DNA from: Anaerolineae bacterium
GTDB lineage: Bacteria > Chloroflexota > Anaerolineae > JAFGEY01
DNA length: 50,347 bases
Assembly: GCA_016929775.1 (NCBI GenBank)
Contig: JAFGIE010000186.1
Coordinates: 1 to 50,347 of the forward strand
Direction of reading: 5' to 3'
Shown: piece by piece, positions 1 through 8,809 of the stretch
Numbering within the stretch: the stretch's first letter is position 1
How the letters are laid out: the number at the start of each line of letters is the position of its first letter
Program-made: the position numbers and the translations under genes
Notes under the pieces: generated by a model
Database searches by the model: none
What the model was told of the DNA's origin: nothing
The model's input: the letters and a program-made list of their open reading frames with translations, nothing else

Positions 1-201
1 CGCGGCAGATTGGCCCTTGCCACGCAGGAGCAGCTGTGGTAAACTGAGCATACCAAACGGAGTCGACAACATCACGCGCTGCAGCATCCGACACTCGCCC
101 TGCGCCCGCAGACTATGTGGCTATCCCTCTCCTTCTCCTGGTCAACTCCGGACGTATCGCCCGCCACATGATTCTTCGCGCCATACGAGGAGGCCAATGA
201 T

Positions 202-669
202 ATGGAATGTAGAGAGCGCATGGAGGGCTACCTGCGCGAGAACGGCGTTCCGTTTGAACTGCTGGAACACGACCGCGCGTATACGATGCAGGAGGCGGCT
301 GCCGCCCTCCACCTGCCGGGTAAGCAGGTCGCAAAGGTGGTGATCGTCAAGGCAGGCGACGCTATATGCATGGTCATCATTCCTGCCCCGTACCGTCTCA
401 ACCTGACGGCGGTGAGTACCGCACTCGGCAAGAAAGCCAGCCTGGCAAAGGAGGCAGAGTTCGCAGGCCTCTTTCCCGACTGCGCCCCAGGTGCCATGCC
501 ACCCTTTGGTAACCTGTATGACATACCGGTCTATGTTGACAGCGCCCTCGCGGACGAGTCCGACATCGTCTTTCGAGTCGGGACCCACCGGCACGTTATC
601 CGCATCGCCTACACGGACTTTGTACGGCTGTCACATCCGGTTGTCGGCGAGTTCGGCTACCTCGTCTAG
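202..669 (+). CDS. YbaK/ProX-type aminoacyl-tRNA deacylase domain protein
   Basis: The 155-residue protein is a single YbaK-like domain, the fold that hydrolyses mischarged aminoacyl-tRNAs (for example Cys-tRNAPro or Ala-tRNAPro) in the cytoplasm. The N-terminal part reads like the family opening (YLRENGVPFELLEHDRAYT, residues 10-28). It is followed by the conserved K-rich strand KQVAKVVIVKAGD (about 47-59) and by the late GTHRHVIRI segment. The length is normal for a stand-alone domain. The ATG at 202 lies 8 nt after GAGGAGG (187-193). Which misacylated tRNA it edits cannot be told from sequence. It appears to be monocistronic, and the next gene starts 236 nt downstream. Confidence 0.8.
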   Translation: MECRERMEGYLRENGVPFELLEHDRAYTMQEAAAALHLPGKQVAKVVIVKAGDAICMVIIPAPYRLNLTAVSTALGKKASLAKEAEFAGLFPDCAPGAMPPFGNLYDIPVYVDSALADESDIVFRVGTHRHVIRIAYTDFVRLSHPVVGEFGYLV

Positions 670-905
670 GGGCTTCCCGCACGACCGAGGTGTGCCGCAC
701 AGCACCCTTCTTGGCCGTCGCAGGCAAGGTCCCGAGCGCTCACCAAGCCGGTCCGGTGGTGACGGTGTGAGGCCGTGCTTTACGCCGCGGACGGTCCAAG
801 GCTGTGGCTTGCCGCCTGTGAGGGGAATGCCGTCTCGAGATCGAGACGATCGAGCAGCAGCCACCCAGACACAAGCAGCTCTGGTGGAGAAAAAGGAGAA
901 CCACG

Positions 906-1808
906 ATGCCACTCTTTGGACCGCCAAATGTAGAAAGACTGAAGGCAAAGGGAGATATCAAAGGGTTGATCAAGGCCCTGGGCTACGAAAAGGACCCACT
1001 TGTGCGCCAAGCCGCCTCCTTGGCGCTGGTCGAGCTCGGAGCTGCGGCTGTTGAGCCGCTGATCGCGACACTAGAGCACAAGGACGATGCGCTGCGCCAG
1101 GCTGCCGCCGAGACGCTGGCCAAGCTCGGCGGCCCAGCGATAGAGCCACTGATTGCGGCTACCCAGCGCTACCCGGTACAGAGTGCCGCTGCCGACGCTC
1201 TGATCAAGATCGGTGAACCGGCGGTGTCGCTGGCGGTTGAGCGGCTTGTCGCTGCCCTCGTGAGCGCGAACGACGACATCATCAGGAAGGTCGAGGCGCT
1301 GGTCGAGATTGGCACTCCCGCTGTAGACGAGCTTGTCGCTATCCTCACAGACAAGAGCGCGAAAAGAATGTGCCGAATTGGCCCCCAAATGCTGGTGATG
1401 CGTCGAGAGAATGAAGAGGTCATACCACATCTCCATGACCTCGCGAAAGAGCTGCTTGTCTTCGGGGATAGTGGCCTGAACTTGCGGGGGATCGCCGCTA
1501 TGGCGCTGGGCAAGATCGGCGATACGCGGGCAGTAGCGCCATTGATCAACGCTGTCCAGGATGAGGACAAGTTTGTGCGCTGGACTGCCGCCGGGGCGCT
1601 CTTTGCGATCGGCGATGACCGAGCCTTAGCACCACTGGTTGCCGAGCTAGACGATGGGGACTTGGTCGTGAAAGGGCACAACGTGTGGGTGCTCATCGGC
1701 GATGGGCAAACACTGAAGCCGCTCATGGCCGACCTCATAGCCGAGAACCCGGAAGCTCGTCTGCACGCCGCCGAGACGCTCAAGAGACTGGGGTGGGGAT
1801 CAGGCTGA
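906..1808 (+). CDS. HEAT-repeat protein (PBS-lyase HEAT-like)
   Basis: The 300-residue protein has no signal peptide and consists of repeated helical pairs with the HEAT-like pattern, for example DPLVRQAASLALVELG (about 31-46), DDALRQAAAETLAKLG (61-76) and DKFVRWTAAGALFAIGDD (219-236). Such alpha-solenoids usually mediate protein-protein contact, and relatives of phycobilin-lyase repeats are widespread in non-phototrophs. No catalytic residues are evident. The start at 906 is set by the AAAAAGGAGAA site just upstream. A small dyad, GTCTCGA-GA-TCGAGAC, lies at 832-847 and may be regulatory. Partner and function are unknown. Confidence 0.75.
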   Translation: MPLFGPPNVERLKAKGDIKGLIKALGYEKDPLVRQAASLALVELGAAAVEPLIATLEHKDDALRQAAAETLAKLGGPAIEPLIAATQRYPVQSAAADALIKIGEPAVSLAVERLVAALVSANDDIIRKVEALVEIGTPAVDELVAILTDKSAKRMCRIGPQMLVMRRENEEVIPHLHDLAKELLVFGDSGLNLRGIAAMALGKIGDTRAVAPLINAVQDEDKFVRWTAAGALFAIGDDRALAPLVAELDDGDLVVKGHNVWVLIGDGQTLKPLMADLIAENPEARLHAAETLKRLGWGSG

Positions 1809-2088
1809 GGCGAGACGGACTCAGCGAAGGGGAACAGCCAGCACGAATCGGGTGACCGGAGGCTGAGCCCAAGGCCAGCGTGCGATGCGCAGCAGCGTGG
1901 AGACTGGTGCTGGTCCGATCGCGCAGATGACTCTGCCGTTCTGCGCGCTTTTGCCGTTGCTTGCCTGATGGTGTGTGCCGACCGGGATGGCTCGTTCGAG
2001 CCATCGCAACGCAGTGCAGCTGAGGGCACGAGCCCAACTTCCGTGCCGTTGCCCGGTTTCGACCCTCTCGAGGAGTTAGTGAGACACC

Positions 2089-3411
2089 ATGTCCATCAAG
2101 ATCACCCTCATCGGCGCCGGTTCGGCCTTTGCGTACCACATCGTGTCCGATCTGATCCGCGATCCCGCGCTTGCCGGCAGTACGGTCGCCCTGGTCGACG
2201 TCAACCCCCGGGCGCTCGACCTATCGGCTCGCATCATCGACCGCATGGTCGAGCAGACACAAGCCGACCTGCGCGTCGAGCAGTCGACCGAGCGGCAGGA
2301 CGTGCTCCCGGGAAGCGACGCCGTCTTGAACTCGATCTCTGTCGGCGAGCCGTGGGCGCGCGAGCGTGACGTCGCGATCGGGGAACGGTTCGGCATCTAC
2401 CAGCCCACCTCCCAGACGGTCGGCCCTGCCGGCTTTGCGCGCGGGCTGCGGGTGATTCCCCCTGCCGTCGAGATCGCCCGCGACGTCGCCGCACGCTGCC
2501 CTGGCGCGCTCGTCATCAACCTCGCCAACCCCCTGGCAGCGGTGACGCGCGCCATGATCCGCGAGGCGGGGGTGACCGCGATCGGCCTCTGCCACGCCTG
2601 GCAACAGCGTCTGCCGGCCTTTGCTTCGCTGCTCGACCTCCCCCAGGAAGAGCTGGCGTGCGTCTCGGTTGGCACCAACCATCTGAGCTGGACCCTCGCC
2701 CTCACCCACCAGGGGCGAGACGTCTTGCCCCGCTTCCTGGAACGCCTGGACGAGCCGGAAGGGCAAGCGCTGCTGGACTCGATGCCCGTTACGCGCGAGA
2801 TCTATCGCGCCTTCGGCCTGTGGCCTACCGGGTACGACCTGCACCTAGCCGAGTTCTTCCCTTACTTCCTGACGCCCAGCACACATGGCGGCGCGGATTA
2901 CGGGCTCGTCACCCGCCACACCACACAGGCGGACTGGGAGGCGATGTGGGCCAAGCGTGAGGCATGGGCTGCCGGTTCACGCCCCCTGGACGAACTGCTG
3001 CAGCCATCGCAAGAGGGCGTGGTCGAGATCATCTGCGCCTGGCTCGGGATCGAGGAACCGGCACCGCACACGATCAACATGCCCAACGCCGGCCTGATCG
3101 AGAACTTGCCGCCAGAGACGATCGTCGAGTTGCCGGTGACTGTCGGCCCCGGCACGCTGGACGGGCTCGAGGTGGGCGCGTTCCCCCAGCCGGTCGCCCA
3201 CCTGTTGGCCACGCGCGCCGTGCAGCAGGAACGGCTCGTCGACGCAGCGCTCTCGGGAGACCGCCGTATCGCCCTGCAGGGGCTGCTGCTCGACGCCCAG
3301 ATCGTCTCGCTGGATGTCGCGCGCAGCATCTTGGTCGAATCCCTGGCTGCCAATGCAGCGTGGCTGCCCCGTTTCCACGCCGCGCCGCCCAAAGGCAACA
3401 TGTGCGGATGA
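2089..3411 (+). CDS. Glycoside hydrolase family 4 (NAD-dependent alpha-glycosidase-type)
   Basis: The 440-residue enzyme resembles GH4, which cleaves glycosides through an NAD+-dependent oxidation-elimination mechanism with a divalent metal. The N-terminal Rossmann motif ITLIGAGSAF (residues 5-14) binds NAD. NLANPLAA (about 143-150), the cysteine of GLCHAW (about 166) and the histidine of GTNHLSW (about 194) correspond to the substrate- and metal-binding motifs of the family. Length is typical and there is no signal peptide, so it acts on imported sugars. GH4 includes alpha-galactosidases, alpha-glucuronidases and 6-phospho-glycosidases, and the substrate cannot be fixed here. GAGGAGTTAG precedes the ATG. 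The 280 nt upstream hold no promoter I could recognise. Confidence 0.85.
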   Translation: MSIKITLIGAGSAFAYHIVSDLIRDPALAGSTVALVDVNPRALDLSARIIDRMVEQTQADLRVEQSTERQDVLPGSDAVLNSISVGEPWARERDVAIGERFGIYQPTSQTVGPAGFARGLRVIPPAVEIARDVAARCPGALVINLANPLAAVTRAMIREAGVTAIGLCHAWQQRLPAFASLLDLPQEELACVSVGTNHLSWTLALTHQGRDVLPRFLERLDEPEGQALLDSMPVTREIYRAFGLWPTGYDLHLAEFFPYFLTPSTHGGADYGLVTRHTTQADWEAMWAKREAWAAGSRPLDELLQPSQEGVVEIICAWLGIEEPAPHTINMPNAGLIENLPPETIVELPVTVGPGTLDGLEVGAFPQPVAHLLATRAVQQERLVDAALSGDRRIALQGLLLDAQIVSLDVARSILVESLAANAAWLPRFHAAPPKGNMCG

Positions 3412-3439
3412 GTTCGTTCGTTATGCGCGATGTTGCCCC

Positions 3440-3468
3440 TTGCAGTCTGTCCCAGCTCGTGATATCAT
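3440..3468 (+). promoter_or_regulatory. Sigma70-type promoter for the SAHH-like gene
   Basis: TTGCAG (3440-3445) is followed after 17 nt by TATCAT (3463-3468). It would start transcription about 215 nt before the ATG at 3689. Confidence 0.5.
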
Positions 3469-3688
3469 GCACGTGCGCATGCGGTGCGGTCCTCGCCCGC
3501 CAGCACGGTACTCCTCTCTCGCCGCTGCGCACTGCCAACTTGACACACAGGGCCTGAACGCGGGGTCCTCACGGTCAACCCCAGTCGAGACGGGCAAGCA
3601 CAGGACGGGACCCGACCCGTTGCTGGACGTGCACGACCCAGCAGACCACGGAAGGGAAAAAGCGCCGCCAGAGGAAGGAGCAGCCACG

Positions 3689-4861
3689 ATGAACCGATCG
3701 CGGATCGCCGATCCAGACCTCGCCCGGCAGGTCGACGAAGGGGAGTTGGCCTGGTACCGCCATATCACGCCGATCACCGAGCACTACTGCGGGCAGGTCG
3801 CCCAGCGCGACTACCGGGGCAAGCGCGTTGCCTATTGGGGACACGTGACCTACGAGACGATCTCGATGGCGCTCGCCCTCCAGCGGTCGGGCGCCGCCGT
3901 GGCGGTCGGCGCGTGCAACGTCGACAGCACCGACGACGTCGCCGCCGCCTACATGGCCTCCAAGGGGATAAGCGTGTACGGCTGGCGGGGGATGAGCCGC
4001 GCCGACTATCTCGAGAACCTGTCCCTGGTGCGCGCGTTCGAGGCCGAATACCTGTGCGACATGGGCGGGGAGTTGAGCGTGGCATACCTCGACAAGCAGC
4101 CCCCCGTCGTGGGCGCACTCGAGGCCACAACCAGCGGGCTCCATCTGCTCAGGCGCCACGAGCTGCCCTTCCCCGTCTACGACTGGAACGGCATCCCGCT
4201 CAAGGATGGCCTGCACAACCGCTTCCACGTCGGGGATGCGGTGTGGCCCGTATTCAGCCACGTGACCGGCTTGGGGTTGTACGGGCGGCGCGTGCTGGTC
4301 ATCGGCTGCGGCCCGGTGGGCAAGGGGATCGCCGAGCGCGCTCGGGCACTGGGTGCTTTGGTGTACGTGGCCGACCTCGATCCGCTGCGCCTCCTCGAGG
4401 CGCGCCACCTGGGATGTGAGACCGTCACCGTCGAGGAGGGTCTGGCGCGCTGCCGGATCGTCGTCACCGCCACCGGAGTCGAAGGGGTGCTGCGCGAGGA
4501 GCACCTGCGCCACGCCAGACCAGGGGCTGTGTTCTTTAACGCCGGTCACTCGAACCGCGAGATCGACATCGACTGGCTCTACGCGCAGCCCCACCGCCGG
4601 ATGCGCGCGCACATCGAGCAGTTTGACGTCGACGGCGTACCGATCTACGTGCTCGCAAAAGGCAGCCTGCTCAACCTTGCCGCCGCGGGCGGGCTGGACG
4701 GGCATGGCTTGTTCGACCTCTACATTGCCGTCATGCTCGCCGGGATCGCCTGGATGATGGACGGCATCTCCGCGGAGGTGCGGCCCGGGCTGCAGCCCTA
4801 CCCCGCCCATCTGGAGCGCGAGATCGCAGCGCTGGCGGTCCGCCTCCAGCAAGAGGGCTAG
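3689..4861 (+). CDS. Atypical adenosylhomocysteinase-like protein
   Basis: The 390-residue protein aligns in architecture with S-adenosylhomocysteine hydrolase: an N-terminal substrate part with EATTSGLHLL (about 148-157), an NAD-binding Rossmann segment VLVIGCGPVGKG (about 205-216), and a C-terminal SLLNLAAAGGLDGHG match to the SAHH NLAAAxGHP motif. It is shorter than usual (420-470). The SAHH catalytic stretch DSVTKSKFDN, with its lysine and aspartate, is replaced by a stretch reading HNRFHVGDAVWPVF, so ordinary AdoHcy hydrolysis is doubtful. It may act on another nucleoside or thioether. The ATG at 3689 follows GAGGAAGGAG. An in-frame extension upstream to 3314 overlaps the GH4 gene and crosses the promoter, so it is unlikely to be coding. 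Confidence 0.7.
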   Translation: MNRSRIADPDLARQVDEGELAWYRHITPITEHYCGQVAQRDYRGKRVAYWGHVTYETISMALALQRSGAAVAVGACNVDSTDDVAAAYMASKGISVYGWRGMSRADYLENLSLVRAFEAEYLCDMGGELSVAYLDKQPPVVGALEATTSGLHLLRRHELPFPVYDWNGIPLKDGLHNRFHVGDAVWPVFSHVTGLGLYGRRVLVIGCGPVGKGIAERARALGALVYVADLDPLRLLEARHLGCETVTVEEGLARCRIVVTATGVEGVLREEHLRHARPGAVFFNAGHSNREIDIDWLYAQPHRRMRAHIEQFDVDGVPIYVLAKGSLLNLAAAGGLDGHGLFDLYIAVMLAGIAWMMDGISAEVRPGLQPYPAHLEREIAALAVRLQQEG

Positions 4862-4987
4862 GGCTGCGCAAAAGATGACACTTGGCTGACCGGCGTCGCG
4901 CTGATCGCACTCCCCTCGCCCCACCACTCGACCCTGAGGTCGCTCGCCGCCTACATGCAAGAAGTGCACGACCGCGATCCAGGCGAT

Positions 4988-5015
4988 TTGCGCACCTCCC
5001 GGGATGCGGTATAAT
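4988..5015 (+). promoter_or_regulatory. Promoter of the tungstate/molybdate uptake locus
   Basis: TTGCGC (4988-4993), a 16-nt spacer and a perfect TATAAT (5010-5015). The first coding start lies about 250 nt downstream, leaving a long leader. Confidence 0.6.
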
Positions 5016-5039
5016 GGGCCAACAATCTCATACTCGTTC

Positions 5040-5150
5040 TCCGACCCAACGATCCTACCGGCACGGCGTGCCCACGGACGTTGGGCGATAGGGTGCCGCT
5101 GGAAACGGCGTCGCCTCCCGCGTGGGTTTCTGCAAGCCCCTGGAAAGGAG
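5040..5150 (+). ncRNA. Structured 5' leader, candidate Moco/Tuco-type riboswitch
   Basis: The leader of the tungstate locus can fold into consecutive helices. CCCAACG (5045-5051) pairs with CGTTGGG (5079-5085) around a GGCAC/GTGCC hairpin. GCCG/CGGC (5095-5098 with 5106-5109) closes a GGAAA-containing loop. CTCC (5115-5118) pairs with GGAG (5147-5150) around GGGTTT/AAGCCC (5124-5129 with 5134-5139). The stretches GGAAACGGC, GCCTCCCG and GGAAAGGAG recall the molybdenum-cofactor riboswitch class, and the gene context (W/Mo transport) fits. I recall that consensus only partly, so the class is inference; the pairings are seen directly. Confidence 0.4.
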
Positions 5151-5268
5151 AATGCGCTGTGTGTACGCACGATGCATGAGCGTGCTCATTTGTGTTGCGC
5201 GGCGACTCCTTGACGGTGGGCTACCCTCGGAGCCGCCGCGTTGTCTTGCACCAGCATAGGAGGAGATC

Positions 5269-6756
5269 GTGCGCAACCGTCACATCCTGCACAGCGTCTG
5301 GATCCTGATCATGATCGGCGCCTTGGTCGCCTGCGCCCAGCAGGCGCCCACAGCGACCCCCATCCCGCCCACGGCGACGGCTCTTCCGCCTACGGCGACT
5401 CCCATCCCGCCCACGGCGACCCCCGTCCCGCCGACGCCCACCCCCGAGGCCCCCGTGCTCGAGATCATCGGCCCTGACGGGTCCACGTCGTTCACGCTGA
5501 CCGATCTGGCGGCGCTGCCCACCACCGAGGGGTACGGCGGGATCAAATCCAGCACGGGCCGGATCACGCTGCCGGCGCTGTACACGGGCGTCGCGCTCAA
5601 GGACCTGGTCGCCGCGCTCGGCGCGTTCGACGAAGAGATGGGCGTCAACGTGGTCGCCGAGGACGGGTACGGGATCACGTTTTCGTACCAGCAGGTCATG
5701 AACGGCACGTTCATCGCCTACGATCCCGGCACCGGAGACGAACTCAAGGCCCCCGATCCGCTGACTGCGATCTTGGCCTACGCGCGCGACGGCGAACCGC
5801 TCGATCCCGTGGAGGACGGCACGCTGCGCCTGGCGATCGTCAGCGCCAAGGGAAACCAGGTAACCGACGGGCACTGGTCGGTCAAGTGGGTCACTACGCT
5901 CGAGGTCAAGTCCCTGGGCGAGGAGTGGACGCTGCACCTGGAGGGGGCGATCGTCGAAGAAATGGACCGCGCCACGTTCGAGTCGGGCGCGGCGCCCGGC
6001 TGCCACGCCGCCACCTGGACCGACGACCACGCGCAGCGTTGGGTCGGGATCCCGCTCTGGCTGTTGGTCGGGCGCGTGGACGACGAGATCAGGCACGAGG
6101 GCCCGGCGTTCAACGATGCCCTGGCGGAGGTGGGCTACACGGTCGACGTGGTCGCAGCCGACGGGTACAGCGTCTCCTTTGACAGCGCCCGCATCACGCG
6201 CAACGACCAGATCGTGGTCGCATATCTCGTCAACGACAACCCGCTGCCCGAGCAACACTTCCCGCTACGCCTGGTGGGCGACGAGCTGGAAAAGAAAGAA
6301 ATGGTCGGCATGATCGCCCAGATCGTGGTCCACGTGGAGGGCATCGTCGCGCCGACCCCCACGCCCGAACCGACGGCGACGCCCGCACCCGTGACGGTCG
6401 AGGGCGACCTAGTCGTGATCGGCCTGGTCGACCAGCCGCTCGGGCTGAGCGAGGAGGACCTGCGCGGCATGGAGGTCGTCGAGATCAGCGCCGAGCATCC
6501 CAAGAGCGGGACGCAGCAGTACGAAGGCGTCCGCCTCAACGCCCTGCTCGACCAGGCGGGCCTGCAAGAGGCTGCACTCAAGCTGGTCGTCACCGCCGCC
6601 GACGGGTACACTGCCGAGGTCTTTATCGCCGAAGTGCGCGCCTGCGCCGACTGCCTGCTCGGGTTTACGAACACGCCGGGCAAGTTCAAGCTGGTCATGC
6701 CCGGACTGCCGAGCAGCGTGTGGGTCAAGGACGTCGTCCAGATCGAGGCCCAGTGA
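5269..6756 (+). CDS. Lipoprotein with three sulfite-oxidase/molybdopterin-like domains
   Basis: The 495-residue exported lipoprotein has a signal peptide and lipobox LVAC (Cys22), then a PT-rich linker (about 26-60). Three related beta-rich domains follow, at about 61-215, 222-360 and 380-495. Each carries the pattern of the molybdopterin-oxidoreductase (SUOX-like) domain: a DLAALP-type helix, Y-x-GV-x-L, V-x-AxDGY and a proline-rich end near PLRLV. The third domain follows a second PT linker and contains a C-x-x-C pair in RACADCLLGF. That domain is closely similar to the lipoprotein at 9107-9631. The GTG start at 5269 follows TAGGAGGAG. It is the first gene of the W/Mo operon, so an extracytoplasmic role linked to that metal or its cofactor is inferred. 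No Moco-ligating cysteine can be assigned with certainty. Confidence 0.6.
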   Translation: MRNRHILHSVWILIMIGALVACAQQAPTATPIPPTATALPPTATPIPPTATPVPPTPTPEAPVLEIIGPDGSTSFTLTDLAALPTTEGYGGIKSSTGRITLPALYTGVALKDLVAALGAFDEEMGVNVVAEDGYGITFSYQQVMNGTFIAYDPGTGDELKAPDPLTAILAYARDGEPLDPVEDGTLRLAIVSAKGNQVTDGHWSVKWVTTLEVKSLGEEWTLHLEGAIVEEMDRATFESGAAPGCHAATWTDDHAQRWVGIPLWLLVGRVDDEIRHEGPAFNDALAEVGYTVDVVAADGYSVSFDSARITRNDQIVVAYLVNDNPLPEQHFPLRLVGDELEKKEMVGMIAQIVVHVEGIVAPTPTPEPTATPAPVTVEGDLVVIGLVDQPLGLSEEDLRGMEVVEISAEHPKSGTQQYEGVRLNALLDQAGLQEAALKLVVTAADGYTAEVFIAEVRACADCLLGFTNTPGKFKLVMPGLPSSVWVKDVVQIEAQ

Positions 6757-6780
6757 ACGCCGCATGCCCGGGGGTGCTCG

Positions 6781-7947
6781 ATGAAACCTAGACCGCTGCT
6801 CTGCCTGGTGCTCGCGGCTGCGCTGGTAGCCTGCGCGCAGACCAGGGCGCCTGCCTCCCAGGCGACACAGGCCCAGCCCGCGGCGACCTTGCCAGCGCGC
6901 GCGCAACCCGTGCCGACGCCGACCGAGGCGATCGCGCCGCAGGTCGAGCGCGTGCCGCTGGTGGTCTTTGCCGCCGGCAGCTTGATCGTGCCCTTTGCCG
7001 CCCTGGAAAGCGCGTTCGAGGCGCAGTACCCACACATCGACGTGCGCGCCGAGTATCACGGCAGCATCCAGGTCATCCGCCACGTGACGGAACTGCACGA
7101 CGAGATCGACGTGGTCACCACTGCGGACGCAACGCTGATCCCGATGCTGATGTACGCAGTGGACGTGCCGGAGACCGGACAGCCCTACGCCGCGTGGTAC
7201 GCGCGCTTTGCCAGCAACCGGATCGCCGTCGCCTATACGCCGCACAGCCAGCGCGCTGCCGAGATCGACGCCGCCAACTGGACGGAGGTGCTGTCGGATC
7301 GCAGCGTGCGCGTGGGGCTGTCCGACCCGCGCTTCGACGCTCTGGGCTACCGGGCGCTGATGGTCTTTGCCCTGGCGCAAGAGCTGTATGAGCGCCCGAC
7401 CCTGTTTGCCGACATGTACAACGGGCGCTTCACCAGGCCCGTGACGCTCTTTTGGGACGACGACCGGGCGACGGTGACCGTGCCCGAGATCCTCGAGAGC
7501 CGCCCGGAGACGGGCCTGATCCTGCGCGGAGCGAGCATTCAGCTGATCGCCCTGCTCCAGTCTGGCGACGTCGACTATGCGTTCGAGTACGAGTCGGTGA
7601 TCCAGCAGCACGGGCTGCAGATGCTGCCGCTGCCCGAGGCGCTGAACCTGGGCGGAGATGGGATGGAAGACGTGTACAGCCAGGTACAGGTCAACCTGGA
7701 CTTCCGCCGCTTCGCCTCGGTCAAGCCCCAGTTTCAGGGCGAGCGGATCGGCTACGGGATCACCATCCCATCCAATGCCCCGCACCCCAAAGAGGCAGCG
7801 ACCTACATCGCCTTCCTGCTGGGGCCGGAGGGGCGCGCGATCATGGAGGCCCATCACCACCCGCTCTTCGATCCGCCAGTCGGCGAGGGGTATGCGCACA
7901 TGCCGACCGAGATACGAGCCCTGTGCGCGCCGGCGGAGGCGCCGTGA
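6781..7947 (+). CDS. wtpA: Tungstate/molybdate ABC transporter substrate-binding lipoprotein WtpA
   Basis: The 388-residue protein has signal peptide and lipobox LVAC (Cys18), a short linker, then a type II periplasmic-binding fold. VVFAAGSLIVPF (about 61-72), the HGSIQVIRHVTELHDEIDVV block, TADATLIPMLM, AWYARFASNRIAVAYT and SDPRFDALGYRALMV match the WtpA series closely. In WtpA of Pyrococcus an Asp and a Glu complete an octahedral oxyanion site. Asp186 (FDALGYR) and Glu269 (AFEYESV) are at equivalent places here. Tungstate or molybdate capture outside the membrane is therefore well supported, with tungstate favoured. The gene starts 24 nt after the preceding lipoprotein and its stop overlaps the wtpB start. 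Confidence 0.88.
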   Translation: MKPRPLLCLVLAAALVACAQTRAPASQATQAQPAATLPARAQPVPTPTEAIAPQVERVPLVVFAAGSLIVPFAALESAFEAQYPHIDVRAEYHGSIQVIRHVTELHDEIDVVTTADATLIPMLMYAVDVPETGQPYAAWYARFASNRIAVAYTPHSQRAAEIDAANWTEVLSDRSVRVGLSDPRFDALGYRALMVFALAQELYERPTLFADMYNGRFTRPVTLFWDDDRATVTVPEILESRPETGLILRGASIQLIALLQSGDVDYAFEYESVIQQHGLQMLPLPEALNLGGDGMEDVYSQVQVNLDFRRFASVKPQFQGERIGYGITIPSNAPHPKEAATYIAFLLGPEGRAIMEAHHHPLFDPPVGEGYAHMPTEIRALCAPAEAP

Positions 7948-8753
7948 GCCGTCGCACGATGAGCCGTAGAGCGGCAGGTCAGCGCGCCTTCGACGTGGCG
8001 CTGAGCGCCTTGGGCGGGCTCCTGGTGCTGTTCGTGCTCCTGCCGCTGGGCGGCATCCTGCTCACGCTCGACCCGCACCAGTTCTGGCTGGCGCTGGCAG
8101 ACCCGGAGGTGCTGCGTGCGGTCTGGCTCACCGTGCTGGCTGCCGCGATCGCCACGCTGGTCGCGCTCCTCACTGGCGTCCCGTTGGCGTACCTGCTGGC
8201 GCGGCGGCGCTTCGCCGGCAAGCGGCTGGTCGAGGCGCTGATCGACCTGCCGGTCGTGCTGCCGCACACCGCTGCCGGGGTCGCGCTGCTCCTCGTGTGG
8301 GGCCGACGGGGCCTGGTCGGGCGCTGGTTGGCCCCGCTGGGCGTAGCCCTGATCGACAACCTGGGCGGGATCGTGATCGCGATGCTCTTTGTCAGCCTCC
8401 CGTTCCTGGTCACCATGAGCCGCGAAGCGTTCGCCCAGGTCGACCAGGAGCTGGAGCGAGTGGCCCTGATCGATGGCGCGACGCCCTGGCAGGCGTTCTG
8501 GTTCGTGGCGCTGCCCTTGGCCTGGCGCGGGGTGTTTGGCGGCGCACTCACCATGTGGGCGCGCGGGATGAGCGAGTTCGGCGCCGTGGTGATCCTGGCG
8601 TACCATCCCAAGATCGCGCCGGTGCTGGTCTACGAGCGGTTCCAGGGCTTTGGACTGGACGCCGCGCAGCCCGTGGCAGTGTTGATCATCCTGGCGGCGC
8701 TGCTTGCCTTTGGGCTGCTGCGGGTTGTGCTGCGATCGAGTCCGCCGGGGTAG
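7944..8753 (+). CDS. wtpB: Tungstate/molybdate ABC transporter permease WtpB
   Basis: The 269-residue inner-membrane permease has about six hydrophobic segments, beginning with ALSALGGLLVLFVLLPLGG. It has a clear EAA loop (REAFAQVDQELERVALIDGA followed by TPWQAFWFVALPLA) that docks onto the ATPase. PVVLPHTAAGVALLLVWG and MSEFGAVVILAYHP are typical of ModB/WtpB. I take GTG at 7944, which overlaps the wtpA stop (GTGA, translational coupling). ATG at 7959 is an in-frame alternative, five codons shorter. It should form the channel with WtpA, but the cognate ATPase is truncated immediately downstream. Confidence 0.88.
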   Translation: MSRRTMSRRAAGQRAFDVALSALGGLLVLFVLLPLGGILLTLDPHQFWLALADPEVLRAVWLTVLAAAIATLVALLTGVPLAYLLARRRFAGKRLVEALIDLPVVLPHTAAGVALLLVWGRRGLVGRWLAPLGVALIDNLGGIVIAMLFVSLPFLVTMSREAFAQVDQELERVALIDGATPWQAFWFVALPLAWRGVFGGALTMWARGMSEFGAVVILAYHPKIAPVLVYERFQGFGLDAAQPVAVLIILAALLAFGLLRVVLRSSPPG

Positions 8754-8809
8754 AAGGGAGAGCCCGATCGACGAGCTGTTGCGTGGCCTGATCCAGGCCT
8801 TTCAACTGA

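Noticed and set aside
142..594. Long minus-strand ORF opposite the YbaK-like gene
   Set aside because: GC-rich shadow of a well-recognised plus-strand gene, without family resemblance or ribosome site. The same holds for the many long antisense frames elsewhere.
5345..5460. Tandem DNA repeat of CCCACGGCGACCCCC-like units
   Set aside because: The repetition follows the codons of a PT-rich lipoprotein linker; it is low-complexity coding sequence.
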